Positions 40,524-51,297 of a stretch of 64,000 nucleotides of DNA are shown here, one piece after another. Made by a program: the position numbers and the translations under genes. The stretch lies in NCBI GenBank assembly GCA_963699055.1, contig CAVOTA010000003.1, positions 86,448-150,447 on the forward strand. The letters run 5' to 3'. How positions within the stretch are numbered: the stretch's first letter is position 1; every line of letters begins with the position of its first letter. This stretch comes from Bog-756 sp963699055. GTDB taxonomy: Bacteria; Actinomycetota; Acidimicrobiia; Acidimicrobiales; RAAP-2. Below the pieces are notes generated by a model. That model had not been told where the DNA came from. It saw only the letters and a list, made by a program, of their open reading frames with translations, and searched no databases.

Positions 40524-43010
40524 CTACGCCCGCTTGAGCGGTGCCATGCGCAGCAGGAGCTTCTTGCGCCCGACGGAGGTGAAGATCACCTCGGCCTCGG
40601 CGTCGTCGCCCGTGCCCCCCGTCGCCACCACGCGCCCCTCGCCCCACTGGCCGTGGACGACCACGTCACCGACCTCGAGACCCAGCTGCTCGGCCCCGGT
40701 GGAGGCCGGGGCCCGCCGGCTGCGGCCGTCGCCCTCGCCGGGCGACACCCCGGAGCCGAACACCGAACGGCCGGGCGTGCCCTCGCGGCCCGGACCGGAC
40801 CCCCGTCGCCCGAAGGTGCCCGACGATCCCCCGTAGCTCGCCCCGTAGCCCGACCCGCCCGGTCCGGAGGAACCCCAACCCCGTTCGACGGCGACGTCGC
40901 GGACCAGTTCGGCCGGGATCTCGTTGAGGAAGCGGCTCGGGATGTTGGCGCTGGTGTTTCCCCACAGCATCCGGCTCCAGGCGTGGGAGAGGTAGAGGTG
41001 GCGCTCGGCCCGGGTGATGCCGACGTAGCAGAGCCGCCGCTCCTCCTCGAGCTCCACCGGGTCGCCGAGCGACCGCAGGTGCGGGAAGACACCGTCCTCC
41101 ATCCCGACCAGGAACACCGCCGGGAACTCCAGGCCCTTGGCGATGTGCATCGTCATGAGGGAGACCTTGGTGCCATCGCCGTCGAGCTGGTCCGAGTCGG
41201 CCACCAACGAGGCGGCCTCCAGGAACTCGGCCAGGGTCCGGTACTCGTCGGCCACGCCCACCAGCTCGTCCACGTTCTCCACCCGACCGAGCGCCTCGAT
41301 GGTGCCCTCGGCGAGGAGCTCGGACCGGTAGCCGGTGCGCTCCACCACGGCCGTCACCAGCTCGCCGGGTCCGAGGAGGCCGGCGGGAGGTGGTCCCGCG
41401 TCGTCCTCCGGACGGCCGCCGTCCGCCGCCGCCCCGGCCGGTGCCACCAGCTCGGTCACCGGCCCCGGGGCCACGGCGTCCCCGTTCTCGTCCACCAGGA
41501 CGGGCACGGCCATGTGGTCCCGCAGCTCGGCCAGCAGGTCGGCCAGGTCCTCCAGCGCCTTGCCCGCCTTGCCACCCACGCCCGCCTCGCCGGCCTCGGC
41601 CACGGCCCCGCCGAAGGACAGCCCCCGCTGACCCGCGAACCCGGCCAGCTTGGCCACCGAGGTGTCGCCCACGCCGCGCTTGGGCACGTTCACGATCCGG
41701 CGCCAGCTCACCTCGTCGTCCGGGTTCACCAGGACCCGCAGGTAGGCCAGGACGTCCTTGACCTCCTTGCGGTCGTAGAACTTGGTGCCCCCCACCACCT
41801 TGTAGGGGACCTCGGCCCGGACCATGGCCTCCTCGAGGGCGCGGGACTGGGCGTTGGTGCGGTAGAAGATCGCCACGTCGCCCCACCGCAACGACTGGTC
41901 GGAGCGCAGGCGGACGATCTCGTGGGCCACCCACTCGGCCTCGTCGTGCTCGTCCTCCGCCCGGTACCGGACGATCTGCTCTCCCGCCCCCTGGTCGGTC
42001 CACAGCGACTTCGGTTTGCGGGACACGTTGTTGGTGATGACGGCGTTGGCGGCGTCGAGGATGGTCTGGGTCGAGCGGAAGTTCTGGTCCAGGGTGATGG
42101 CGGTGGCGTCCGGAAAGGCCTGCTCGAAGTCGAGGATGTTCGAGATGTCGGCGCCGCGGAACCGGTACACCGACTGGTCGCTGTCCCCCACCACCACGAT
42201 GTTGCGGTGCCCGCCCGCCAGCTGCACGGCGAGTGCGTTCTGCACGGCGTTGGTGTCCTGGTACTCGTCGATCAGCAGGTGGGTGAAGCGGTTCCGGTAG
42301 TGCTCCAGCACGTCGGGGTGTTCACGGAACAGGCGGACGGCGTTCAGGAGCAGGTCGTCGAAGTCCATGGCGTTGGCCGCCAGCAGGCGCCGCTGGTAGA
42401 GGTCGAAGACGTCGGCGATCCGTCGGTCGAAGATGGAGATGGCGGCGGCCCGGTACTCGGCCGGGCCCTGCTGGCGCGACTTGGCCTGGCTGATCTGTCC
42501 GAGCATGGAGCGGGGGGACAGCTTCTTGGTGTCGACGTCCAGCTCCCGGGCGACGATCTCGACCAGCCGGCGTGAGTCGGCGTCATCGTAGATGGTGAAC
42601 GAACCCTTGTAGCCGAGCCGGTCACCGTGGGCCCGCAGGATGCGCACGCAGGCCGAGTGGAACGTCGACACCCACATGCGCTCGGCCCGGGGCCCGACCA
42701 GTTCGGCCACCCGGCGCCGCATCTCGTCGGCCGCCTTGTTGGTGAAGGTGATGGCCAGGATCTGCCACGGGGCGGCGTCACCGGTGGCGATGAGGTGGGC
42801 GATGCGGCGGGTGAGCACCCGGGTCTTGCCCGACCCGGCGCCGGCCACGATCAGCAGGGGGCTGCCCCGGTGGACGACGGCGGCCTCCTGGGTCGGGGTC
42901 AGGCCGGCCAGCAGCTCGTCGGTCCCGGTGGGCCGGAAGCGGGGAGCCGCCCCGAAGGTCAGCTGGTCCGCGACGGGGTGGTCGCCGGGGCCCCCGCCCC
43001 ACGCCGTCAT
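40524..43010 (-). CDS. pcrA: UvrD/PcrA-type DNA helicase
   Basis: An 828-residue superfamily-1A helicase for repair and replication. Motif I is GAGSGKT (57-63). Other motifs are TFTNKAADEMRRR (Ia), LIDEYQDTN (II), VGDSDQSVYRFRGAD (III), LDQNFRST (IV) and VSLMTMHIAKGLEFPAVF (V). Motif VI is VGITRAERHLYLSHAW. The C-terminus has a Gly/Ser-rich linker and a Tudor-like GDVVVHGQWGEGRVV segment that contacts RNA polymerase in PcrA homologues. Its ATG overlaps the guaA stop. In M. tuberculosis uvrD1 also sits near sucCD and purNH. Confidence 0.96.
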   Translation of the reverse strand: MTAWGGGPGDHPVADQLTFGAAPRFRPTGTDELLAGLTPTQEAAVVHRGSPLLIVAGAGSGKTRVLTRRIAHLIATGDAAPWQILAITFTNKAADEMRRRVAELVGPRAERMWVSTFHSACVRILRAHGDRLGYKGSFTIYDDADSRRLVEIVARELDVDTKKLSPRSMLGQISQAKSRQQGPAEYRAAAISIFDRRIADVFDLYQRRLLAANAMDFDDLLLNAVRLFREHPDVLEHYRNRFTHLLIDEYQDTNAVQNALAVQLAGGHRNIVVVGDSDQSVYRFRGADISNILDFEQAFPDATAITLDQNFRSTQTILDAANAVITNNVSRKPKSLWTDQGAGEQIVRYRAEDEHDEAEWVAHEIVRLRSDQSLRWGDVAIFYRTNAQSRALEEAMVRAEVPYKVVGGTKFYDRKEVKDVLAYLRVLVNPDDEVSWRRIVNVPKRGVGDTSVAKLAGFAGQRGLSFGGAVAEAGEAGVGGKAGKALEDLADLLAELRDHMAVPVLVDENGDAVAPGPVTELVAPAGAAADGGRPEDDAGPPPAGLLGPGELVTAVVERTGYRSELLAEGTIEALGRVENVDELVGVADEYRTLAEFLEAASLVADSDQLDGDGTKVSLMTMHIAKGLEFPAVFLVGMEDGVFPHLRSLGDPVELEEERRLCYVGITRAERHLYLSHAWSRMLWGNTSANIPSRFLNEIPAELVRDVAVERGWGSSGPGGSGYGASYGGSSGTFGRRGSGPGREGTPGRSVFGSGVSPGEGDGRSRRAPASTGAEQLGLEVGDVVVHGQWGEGRVVATGGTGDDAEAEVIFTSVGRKKLLLRMAPLKRA

Positions 43011-44608
43011 TCCCACTCGATGGTGCCGGGCGGCTTGGACGTGATGTCCAGTGCCACCCGGTTGACGCCCTCCACCTCGTTGATGATGCGGGAGGAGAGG
43101 CGCTCGAGGAGGTCGTACGGCAGGCGGGCCCAGTCGGCCGTCATGGCGTCGTCGCTGGTGACGGCCCGGATGATGATCGGGTAGGCGTAGGTGCGGCCGT
43201 CGCCCATCACCCCCACCGTGCGCACGGCGGGCAGGACGGCGAAGCTCTGCCACAGTTCGCGGTAGAGGCCGGCCCGGCGGACCTCCTCCACCACGATGGC
43301 GTCGGCGGCACGCAGTACCTCGGCCCGCTCGGGCGTCACCTCGCCCACGATGCGCACGGCCAGTCCCGGACCCGGGAACGGTTGGCGCCAGACGATCTCG
43401 TGGGGCAGGCCGAGCTCCTCGCCCACGGCACGGACCTCGTCCTTGAACAGGAGCCGGAGGGGCTCCACCAGGTCGAAGGCGAGGTCGTCGGGGAGACCGC
43501 CCACGTTGTGGTGGGACTTGATGGTGGCGGCGGTGCCGGAGCCGGACTCGATCACGTCGGGGTAGAGGGTGCCCTGGACCAGGTACCCGGACGGCTCGTC
43601 GCCGGGCGCGTCGGCATCCAGGTGACCCTTCTCCACCACCAGGTCGCGGGCGACCTCCTCGAAGATCCGGATGAACAGCTCGCCGATGATCTTGCGCTTG
43701 CGTTCGGGGTCGGTGACACCGGCCAGGGCCTCGAAGAAGCGGTCGGCGGCCTTCACGTGGACCAGATCGATGTGGAACTGGCGGCGGAAGGTCTCCTCCA
43801 CCTGCTCGCTCTCGTTGGCCCGCATCAGGCCGGTGTCGACGTAGACGCACGTCAGCTGCTCGCCGATCGCCTTGTGGACCAGGGCGGCGGCCACCGCCGA
43901 GTCGACGCCGCCGGACAGGGCGCACAGGACGGGGGACGCGCCCACCTGGGCCCGCACGGCGGCCACCTGGCTCTCGATGATCGAGGTGTGGGTCCACGAC
44001 GGCGGGCAGTGGCAGATGTCGTAGAGGAAGCGCTCGAGCAGGTCGCGGCCGTGCTCGGTGTGGACCACCTCGGGGTGGAACTGGACCCCGAAGATGCCGC
44101 GCTCGGGGTCGTGGAAGGCCGCCACCGGGGCGTCGGGGCAGCTGGCCGTGGCCACGAACCCGTCGGGTACCGCGGTGATGGCGTCGCCGTGGCTCATCCA
44201 CACCTCGGCCGTCCCGGGCCAGTCGGCGAAGATCGGGGACGCGGCCGTGACGGTGAGCGGCGTCCGTCCGTACTCGCCCCGCCCGGTGCGGGCCACCTCG
44301 CCCCCGAGCTGGCGGGCGACCAGCTGGGCGCCGTAGCAGATGCCGAGGACCGGGACGCCGAGCGAGTACACGGCGGGGTCGATCGTCGGCGCCGGGTGCT
44401 CGTTGACCGACTTCGGGCCCCCGGAGAGGATGATGCCGGCCGGCCGCCGTGCGGCCAGGTCGGCCGCACTCGCCGTATGCGGGACGATCTCGGAGTAGAC
44501 GTGCGCCTCGCGGACCCGCCGGGCGATCAGCTGGGCGTACTGGGCACCGAAGTCGACGACCAGGACCGGCCCCTCACGAGGGTCGTCGGTGGGGACGGAC
44601 GGGCTCAA
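43007..44608 (-). CDS. guaA: GMP synthase (glutamine-hydrolysing)
   Basis: A 533-residue enzyme aminating XMP to GMP. The N-terminal class-I amidotransferase has the nucleophile Cys91 (GICYGAQ) and the FHPEVVHTE His-Glu. The ATP-pyrophosphatase domain has LSGGVDSAVAAAL, and the C-terminal dimerisation domain ends PPGTIEWE as in all GuaA. It overlaps pcrA (4 bp) and guaB3 (4 bp). Confidence 0.98.
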   Translation of the reverse strand: MSPSVPTDDPREGPVLVVDFGAQYAQLIARRVREAHVYSEIVPHTASAADLAARRPAGIILSGGPKSVNEHPAPTIDPAVYSLGVPVLGICYGAQLVARQLGGEVARTGRGEYGRTPLTVTAASPIFADWPGTAEVWMSHGDAITAVPDGFVATASCPDAPVAAFHDPERGIFGVQFHPEVVHTEHGRDLLERFLYDICHCPPSWTHTSIIESQVAAVRAQVGASPVLCALSGGVDSAVAAALVHKAIGEQLTCVYVDTGLMRANESEQVEETFRRQFHIDLVHVKAADRFFEALAGVTDPERKRKIIGELFIRIFEEVARDLVVEKGHLDADAPGDEPSGYLVQGTLYPDVIESGSGTAATIKSHHNVGGLPDDLAFDLVEPLRLLFKDEVRAVGEELGLPHEIVWRQPFPGPGLAVRIVGEVTPERAEVLRAADAIVVEEVRRAGLYRELWQSFAVLPAVRTVGVMGDGRTYAYPIIIRAVTSDDAMTADWARLPYDLLERLSSRIINEVEGVNRVALDITSKPPGTIEWE

Positions 44609-45768
44609 TGGCCCATGCCGACACCCTGCGAGCGCTGCAGGTCCTTGCCCTCGGTCTGGAGTGCCGGGGCCACCATGACCTCGGCCTTCTGGAACTCCTT
44701 CACCGTCTGGTAGCCGCAGGTGGCCATGGCCGTGCGCAGGGCACCGAAGAGGTTCATGCGGCCGTCGTTCTCATGGGCGGGGCCGAGGAGGATCTCCTGG
44801 AGGGTGCCCCGGGTGGTCGTCTTGACCCGGGCGCCGCGGGGCAGCGTCGGGTGGAAGGTGGCCATGCCCCAGTGGAAGCCGCGGGCCGGGGCCTCGACGG
44901 CGGACGACAGCGGTGAGCCCAGCATGACGGCGTCGGCGCCGCAGGCCACCGCCTTGGCGATGTCGCCACCCTTGGACATGCCGCCGTCGGCGATGACGTG
45001 GCAGTAGACACCGGTCTCGTCGAGGTGGCGCATGCGGGCCCCGGCCACGTCGGCGATCGCCGTGGCCTGGGGCACACCGATCCCGAGGACGCCGCGGGTG
45101 GTGCACGCGTTGCCCGGGCCCACGCCAACGAGCACGCCGACGGCGCCGGTGCGCATCAGGTGGAGTCCGGCCTGGTAGGAGGCGCAGCCACCGACGATGA
45201 CGGGGACCTCGAACTCGCGGATGAAGCGCTTGAGGTTCAGCGGCTCGGCCGTCTTCGACACGTGCTCGGCGGACACCACCGTGCCCTGGATCACCAGGAT
45301 GTCGAGTTCGGCGGCCAGCAGTGCGGGGGCGAAGGACTCGGTCTTCTGCGGGGTGACCGAGGCGGCGGTGGTGATGCCGGCCGCCTTCATCTCCTTGATC
45401 CGCTGGGTCACCAGGTCGAGCTGCACGGGCTCGGCGTACATCTGCTGCATCCGGGCGGTGGCCTTCTCGGTGGGCAGCTCACGGATCTCGTCGAAGAGCG
45501 TGGACGGATCCTCGTAGCGGGTCCACAGGCCCTCGAGGTTGAGGACACCGAGGCCGCCGAGGCGCCCGATCTCGATGGCGGTCGAGGGGCTGACCACACC
45601 GTCCATGGCCGAGGCCATCAGGGGGAGTTCGAACTTGTAGGCGTCGATCTGCCAGCTGACGTCGACATCCTCGGGATCGCGGGTGCGGCGGCTCGGGACG
45701 ATGGCGATGTCATCGAACCCGTAGGCCCTCCGCCCCGACTTGAAGATGCCAATCTCTAGCTCAGCCAC
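44605..45768 (-). CDS. guaB3: GuaB3-type IMP dehydrogenase family protein (no CBS domains)
   Basis: A 387-residue TIM-barrel protein with the IMPDH active loop GVGPGNACTTR (catalytic Cys222) and ADGGMSKGGDIAKA but no inserted CBS pair, matching actinobacterial GuaB3. It probably acts in IMP/XMP/GMP interconversion; a canonical CBS-containing guaB is not in the window. The GTG start is supported by GGAGG eight bases upstream. It heads the guaB3-guaA-pcrA coupled set. Confidence 0.9.
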   Translation of the reverse strand: MAELEIGIFKSGRRAYGFDDIAIVPSRRTRDPEDVDVSWQIDAYKFELPLMASAMDGVVSPSTAIEIGRLGGLGVLNLEGLWTRYEDPSTLFDEIRELPTEKATARMQQMYAEPVQLDLVTQRIKEMKAAGITTAASVTPQKTESFAPALLAAELDILVIQGTVVSAEHVSKTAEPLNLKRFIREFEVPVIVGGCASYQAGLHLMRTGAVGVLVGVGPGNACTTRGVLGIGVPQATAIADVAGARMRHLDETGVYCHVIADGGMSKGGDIAKAVACGADAVMLGSPLSSAVEAPARGFHWGMATFHPTLPRGARVKTTTRGTLQEILLGPAHENDGRMNLFGALRTAMATCGYQTVKEFQKAEVMVAPALQTEGKDLQRSQGVGMGH

Positions 45769-45917
45769 TGAATTGTCCTCCGGACCCTGGTTGCGGTTCG
45801 ACGTGCGTCAGGGACGGCGGCAGCTCCGACACTGCGCCGACGACCATGCTTCAGGATACCGCCTGGGCGCAGGCGCCGTTACCCGGCGGCGGGCCCCGGG
45901 CGGGACCGTGCGGGCGG

Positions 45918-46700
45918 TCAGCGGGTGCCGGGCAGCGTCGGCGCCGGCACCCCGAGCACCAGGCAGAGCAGCTCGGTCAGCACCCGGGCGGTGGCGCCCC
46001 ACACGGTCTCCCCGGCCACATGGAAGAACCAGACCGGGAACTCGCCCCCGGGGACGCCGTCGGCCCCGGGTCGCCCCGGCACGGCCCAGCGCTCCTCGGC
46101 GAACACCCCGTCGGCCAGCAGGTCGGCGAGGGCCACGTCGAAGACCCGGGCCACCTCGTCGGGAGCCGGCGTCGTGGCCGGCCGTCCGTCCAGGACCGCC
46201 ACCACCGGCGTCATCAGGGTGTTGGACGACACCGTCGGCATGGCCGTGAGGTGCCCGACCACGGTCACCACCGCCGGGTCCAGCCCGACCTCCTCGAACG
46301 CCTCGCGCCGGGCGCCCTCGTCGACCCCCTCCCCCGGATCGAGCTTGCCCCCGGGGAAGGCCACCTCGCCCTGGTGCGAGCGGAGGCGGGAGGACCGGAC
46401 GGTCAGCAGCACCCGGGCCTCCCCCGCCTCCTCGAACAGTGCGACCAGCACGGCGGCCGGGTTGGCGTCCGGGAAGGCGCCGGCGAAGGTTCGGGTGAAC
46501 CGGGACACCTCGGCGGCGGTCGTGGCCGCGTCACCCGAGCGGTCCCGTGCCGACACGGCCGCCACGACGGCGTCCAGCCCGACCGAGGCGCGGACGGACG
46601 GGACGAGGTCGGCCCACGGTGCCGGCCCGCCCGCCACGTGGACCGGAGGCCGGGGGATGTCCTGGGGACCGGTCCGGTGCGGGGGTTCGGGAGTCGGCAC
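45918..46700 (-). CDS. Nudix hydrolase, CoA-pyrophosphatase type
   Basis: A 260-residue Nudix protein. The complete Nudix box runs from Gly118 through Glu124 and Arg132-Glu133 to EEVG. It is preceded by LLTVRSSRLRSHQGEVAFPGG, the extra signature of CoA diphosphatases (UPF0035). It would cleave CoA or oxidised CoA into 3',5'-ADP and phosphopantetheine. The N-terminal 30 residues are Pro-rich. The GTG start lies 7 nt after TAGTCT. Confidence 0.87.
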   Translation of the reverse strand: MPTPEPPHRTGPQDIPRPPVHVAGGPAPWADLVPSVRASVGLDAVVAAVSARDRSGDAATTAAEVSRFTRTFAGAFPDANPAAVLVALFEEAGEARVLLTVRSSRLRSHQGEVAFPGGKLDPGEGVDEGARREAFEEVGLDPAVVTVVGHLTAMPTVSSNTLMTPVVAVLDGRPATTPAPDEVARVFDVALADLLADGVFAEERWAVPGRPGADGVPGGEFPVWFFHVAGETVWGATARVLTELLCLVLGVPAPTLPGTR

Positions 46701-46707
46701 CCCCGGG

Positions 46708-46713
46708 AGACTA
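46708..46713 (-). promoter_or_regulatory. -10 element (TAGTCT) of the Nudix gene
   Basis: TAGTCT ends 7 nt before the GTG at 46700. Confidence 0.45.
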
Positions 46714-46770
46714 GGGGTTCGGCGCCGTGCGCCGCGCGCCGCGTCGGCTCCGGCGTGCGGCCCTACCCGG

Positions 46771-47430
46771 TCACGTCGAGGGCGGTGGAGGCCGACCGGG
46801 ACGACCGTGCACGTCGAGGGCGTGGTCGAGGCCACTGCGGGCACCCCGTCGCTCGAGGTGGCGACCGTCGGCGAGGGAGACGTGGGCTCCACCGGGGTCG
46901 ACGGCCACGCCGAAGGTCTGGTACCCCGACTCGATGATGGTCACCGCGCCGTCGCCGATGTCGGTCGAGCCGTGCGGGCGGACCTCGAGCACGTCCGAGC
47001 CGCCCGCGTCGGCCACGAAGAGGTCACCCGAGGCGTCGACCGCCACGCCCTCGGGATGCGAGAACACCGGCCGGCCACCGATCGTGGTCATGGTGCCGTC
47101 GGGGGCGATCTCGACCACGCGGTTGCTGCCCGCGTCCGCCACCCAGACGTCGCCGGCGGCGTCCACGGCGACGCCGAAGGGCACGTCGAGCCCGGTCGCC
47201 AGGGTGGTGGTCACCGGAGCGGCCGCGGCCACCGCCGGATCCACGGCCTGGACCCCGACGAGGGACAGCAGGACGATGCCCGCTCCGGCGACGACCGCGC
47301 CCGCCCGTCTGCCGGACCCGCGTGGACGGCCGTCGCCCTCCGGACCGGGTCCGGGGCCGACGCCGGGTCGATCGGTACCGTCGGCGCCACGACGGGCCGG
47401 AGGGACAGCGCCGACGCACCCGCCGCGCAC
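46771..47430 (-). CDS. Short secreted NHL-repeat protein
   Basis: A protein of about 219 residues with a long basic head, a hydrophobic signal segment (about 45-65) ending near AVAAAA, and about three NHL repeats (DVPFGVAVDAAGDVWVADAGSNRVVEI, SHPEGVAVDASGDLFVADAG, and a weaker TFGVAVDPGGAHVSLADG). Complete NHL propellers have five or six blades, so this is a half propeller, a self-assembling unit or a decayed gene. The last 35 residues are Arg/Pro-rich without repeat character. The start (GTG 47430) is uncertain. Confidence 0.55.
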   Translation of the reverse strand: MRGGCVGAVPPARRGADGTDRPGVGPGPGPEGDGRPRGSGRRAGAVVAGAGIVLLSLVGVQAVDPAVAAAAPVTTTLATGLDVPFGVAVDAAGDVWVADAGSNRVVEIAPDGTMTTIGGRPVFSHPEGVAVDASGDLFVADAGGSDVLEVRPHGSTDIGDGAVTIIESGYQTFGVAVDPGGAHVSLADGRHLERRGARSGLDHALDVHGRPGRPPPPST

Positions 47431-47445
47431 GGGCCCGCGGACGCG

Positions 47446-47476
47446 ACGGAGGCCGGGCCCTGGGCCCGGCCTCCGT
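47446..47476 (-). terminator. Terminator hairpin after groEL
   Basis: Fifteen bases (47446-47460) pair perfectly with 47462-47476 around a single-base centre, 51 bp beyond the groEL stop. No T-tract follows. It separates groES-groEL from the NHL gene. Confidence 0.7.
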
Positions 47477-47526
47477 GCACATCGGGGTACTGCAGGGTGC
47501 CGGCCCGGTGCGGGCCGACGGCAGGA

Positions 47527-49187
<1,661 letters not shown>

Positions 49188-49188
<1 letters not shown>

Positions 49189-49481
49189 TACTTGGTCACC
49201 TTGGCCAGGATGTCGCGGCTCGAGAGGATCAGCAGGTCCTTGCCGTCGGCGCTGATCTCGGTGCCGCCGTACTTGGAGTAGACGACGGTGTCGCCGACGG
49301 CGATGTCCAGCGGGATGATGTCGCCGGTGGTCTCGGAGCGACGGCCGGGGCCGACGGCGAGGACCTCGCCCTGCTGGGGCTTCTCCTTGGCGGTGTCGGG
49401 GATGACCAGACCGGAGGCGGTGGTCTCCTCGGACTCGCCGGGCTGGACGACGATGCGATCGTCGAGGGGCTGCAGACTCAT
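49188..49481 (-). CDS. groES: Co-chaperonin GroES
   Basis: A 97-residue lid protein of GroEL: LQPLDDRIVVQPGESEETTASGLVIPDTAKEKPQQG contains the mobile loop, and DTVVYSKYGGTEI the roof strand. The ATG at 49481 is the normal start; AGGAGG sits 7-12 bases upstream (complement of 49489-49494). CIRCE begins 24 bp upstream. Confidence 0.97.
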
Positions 49482-49504
49482 GGTTCGGGCCTCCTGTGGC
49501 ACGT

Positions 49505-49531
49505 TTAGCAGTCGAAGGTTGCGAGTGCTAA
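49505..49531. promoter_or_regulatory. CIRCE operator (HrcA binding site)
   Basis: TTAGCAGTC (49505-49513), a 9-base spacer, and GAGTGCTAA (49523-49531). It matches the consensus TTAGCACTC-N9-GAGTGCTAA with a single change (C to G at the seventh base of the left arm). It sits 24 bp upstream of groES and implies HrcA-mediated heat-shock control. Confidence 0.93.
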
Positions 49532-49619
49532 TGGTAACCGGCCCGGACCGGGTTGGCAACCGCGCCCCGAGAGTGCCAACCGGCCCGCCGACGTGCCTGC
49601 CGACGTGCCCGCCCGCTAC

Positions 49620-49664
49620 GGGTCCGGGTCGGACGGGTCCGGGTCGGACGGTCCCGGGTCAGAC
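49620..49664. repeat. 15-bp tandem repeat at the end of tsaD
   Basis: gggtccgggtcggac occurs at 49620-49634 and 49635-49649, and a degenerate third copy (49650-49664) runs into the tsaD stop region. A shorter 12-bp duplication (gccgacgtgcc-type) precedes it at about 49587-49610. Possibly slippage-generated. Confidence 0.6.
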
Positions 49665-50711
49665 GGTCGAGACCAGCCGCAGGTTGGGGTCCGCGCCCAG
49701 GTCGAGCCGGCTGCGGTCCCCGTGGTGGAGACGCCAGTGTCCGGCGGCGGCCACCATGGCCGCGTTGTCGGTGCACAGCGCCCGGCTGGGCAGGAACGCC
49801 CCGATGCCGTCCTCGGCGCACGCCGCCTCCACCCGGGCCCGCAGGAGCGAGTTGGCCGCCACCCCGCCGGCCAGGCACAGTGCCCGGGCGCCCACGTCGC
49901 GGGCGGCGGCCCGGGCCCGGGTCACCAGGACGTCGACCACCGCCTCCTGGAACGAGGCGGCCACGTCGGCCGTCGAGGCGTCGGGCTCCTTGCGGACCCG
50001 GTTGACCACCGAGGTCTTCAGTCCGCTGAACGAGAAGTCGTAGCCGTCGCCCGGCATCGACCGGGGGAAGGCGTAGGCGGTCGGGTCGCCCGCACCGGAG
50101 ATCCGGTCGATGGCCGGGCCGCCGGGGTAGCCGAGACCGATGAACCGGGCGACCTTGTCGAAGGCCTCGCCGGCGGCGTCGTCGATCGTCCCACCGAGCA
50201 GCCGGTACTCGCCGGGGGCGGTGACCTGGATCAGCAGGGTGTGCCCACCCGAAACCAGCAGGACGACCAGCGGCCAACCCAGGTCGGGCTGCTCGAGCAG
50301 GGAGGCGAACAGGTGGGCCTCCAGGTGGTTGACCCCCACCAGGGGGACCCCCCAGGCCATGGACAGCGCCTTGGCCTCGGCCACGCCCACCAGCAGCGAC
50401 CCGATGAGACCGGGACCGTGGGTCACGGCGATTCCGTCGATCCCCCGTCCCGTGTGGTCCGAGCCGGCCTGGTCGAGGGCGTCGGCCAGCACCGGGGTGA
50501 GCAGTTCGACGTGGGCCCGTCCGGCCAGCTCGGGCACGACCCCGCCGTAGCGGGCGTGGAGGTCGATCTGGCTGCTCACCACGGACGAGACGATGGTGGT
50601 GCCGTCCTCGACGACGGCCGCCGCCGTCTCGTCGCAGGACGTCTCGATGCCGAGGACCCGCCGGATCGGCCGCCCGTCGGCCTCGGTGGTGGGGGCACCG
50701 GTCACGGGCAC
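49659..50711 (-). CDS. tsaD: tRNA N6-adenosine threonylcarbamoyltransferase subunit TsaD
   Basis: A 350-residue Kae1/YgjD ATPase transferring threonylcarbamoyl to A37 of ANN-decoding tRNAs. The fold opens VLGIETSCDETAAAVV; metal ligands are in NHLEAHLF; nucleotide contacts include LLVSGGHTLL and GLKTSVVNR. Start is GTG 50711 or GTG 50705. TsaB, TsaE and RimI are encoded directly upstream in the same operon, giving most of the t6A machinery. Confidence 0.96.
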   Translation of the reverse strand: MPVTGAPTTEADGRPIRRVLGIETSCDETAAAVVEDGTTIVSSVVSSQIDLHARYGGVVPELAGRAHVELLTPVLADALDQAGSDHTGRGIDGIAVTHGPGLIGSLLVGVAEAKALSMAWGVPLVGVNHLEAHLFASLLEQPDLGWPLVVLLVSGGHTLLIQVTAPGEYRLLGGTIDDAAGEAFDKVARFIGLGYPGGPAIDRISGAGDPTAYAFPRSMPGDGYDFSFSGLKTSVVNRVRKEPDASTADVAASFQEAVVDVLVTRARAAARDVGARALCLAGGVAANSLLRARVEAACAEDGIGAFLPSRALCTDNAAMVAAAGHWRLHHGDRSRLDLGADPNLRLVSTV

Positions 50712-50724
50712 GACCCTACCGACC

Positions 50725-51297
50725 TCACGCCCGGCGCTCGACGGTGACGCCGGGCGCCAGAGACGCCTCGACGGCCGACAGGCGCTCGGCGTAGGCACCG
50801 GTGTCGATGTCCCGCACCCACATGATCAGCGCGTCGCCGCCGTTCGGGTAGTAGTTCGGCCGGACGCCGACGGGGGCCATGCCGAAGCGCCGGTACAGGG
50901 CGATGGCGGGCTCGTTGCCGACCAGCACCTCGAGGGTGAGGTGGGCCGAGCCACGGGCCAGCGCCGTGCGGACCAGGTCGCACAGGAGCACGGTGCCGAG
51001 GCGGCGACCCTGCCAGGCCGGATCCACGCCGATGTTGTTCACGTGGGCCTCGTCGTCGACCGACATCTGGCCGGCGTAGCCGACGAGCCGCCTCCCCACC
51101 CACGCCGCCCGGTAGGCACGGGACGTGCGCTGGGCCAGCTCTTCCTCGAACAGCCGCCTGGACCACGGCTCGTCGAAGATGGCGTCCTCGATGCCCAGGA
51201 CGGCCGTCAGGTCCCGGGAGCGCAGCGGCGCCACCACGACGTGGAGGGGACCCCCGGGGCCGTCCCGATCCGCCTGCCCGCCGATGGCGTCGCTCAC
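50725..51297 (-). CDS. rimI: Ribosomal-protein-alanine N-acetyltransferase RimI
   Basis: A 190-residue GNAT enzyme with the acetyl-CoA loop VDPAWQGRRLGTVLL, the FDEPWSRRLFEEEL N-terminal segment and the closing LYRRFGMAPVGVRPNYYPNGGDALIM typical of RimI. It acetylates the N-terminus of ribosomal protein S18. GTG start overlapping the tsaB stop by 4 bp. The tsaB-rimI-tsaD order is widespread in actinobacteria. Confidence 0.93.
   Translation of the reverse strand: MSDAIGGQADRDGPGGPLHVVVAPLRSRDLTAVLGIEDAIFDEPWSRRLFEEELAQRTSRAYRAAWVGRRLVGYAGQMSVDDEAHVNNIGVDPAWQGRRLGTVLLCDLVRTALARGSAHLTLEVLVGNEPAIALYRRFGMAPVGVRPNYYPNGGDALIMWVRDIDTGAYAERLSAVEASLAPGVTVERRA

Noticed and set aside
46771..46900. Possible frameshift at the end of the NHL gene
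   Set aside because: I compared the alternative frames and found no continuing NHL repeat, so a frameshift is not supported.
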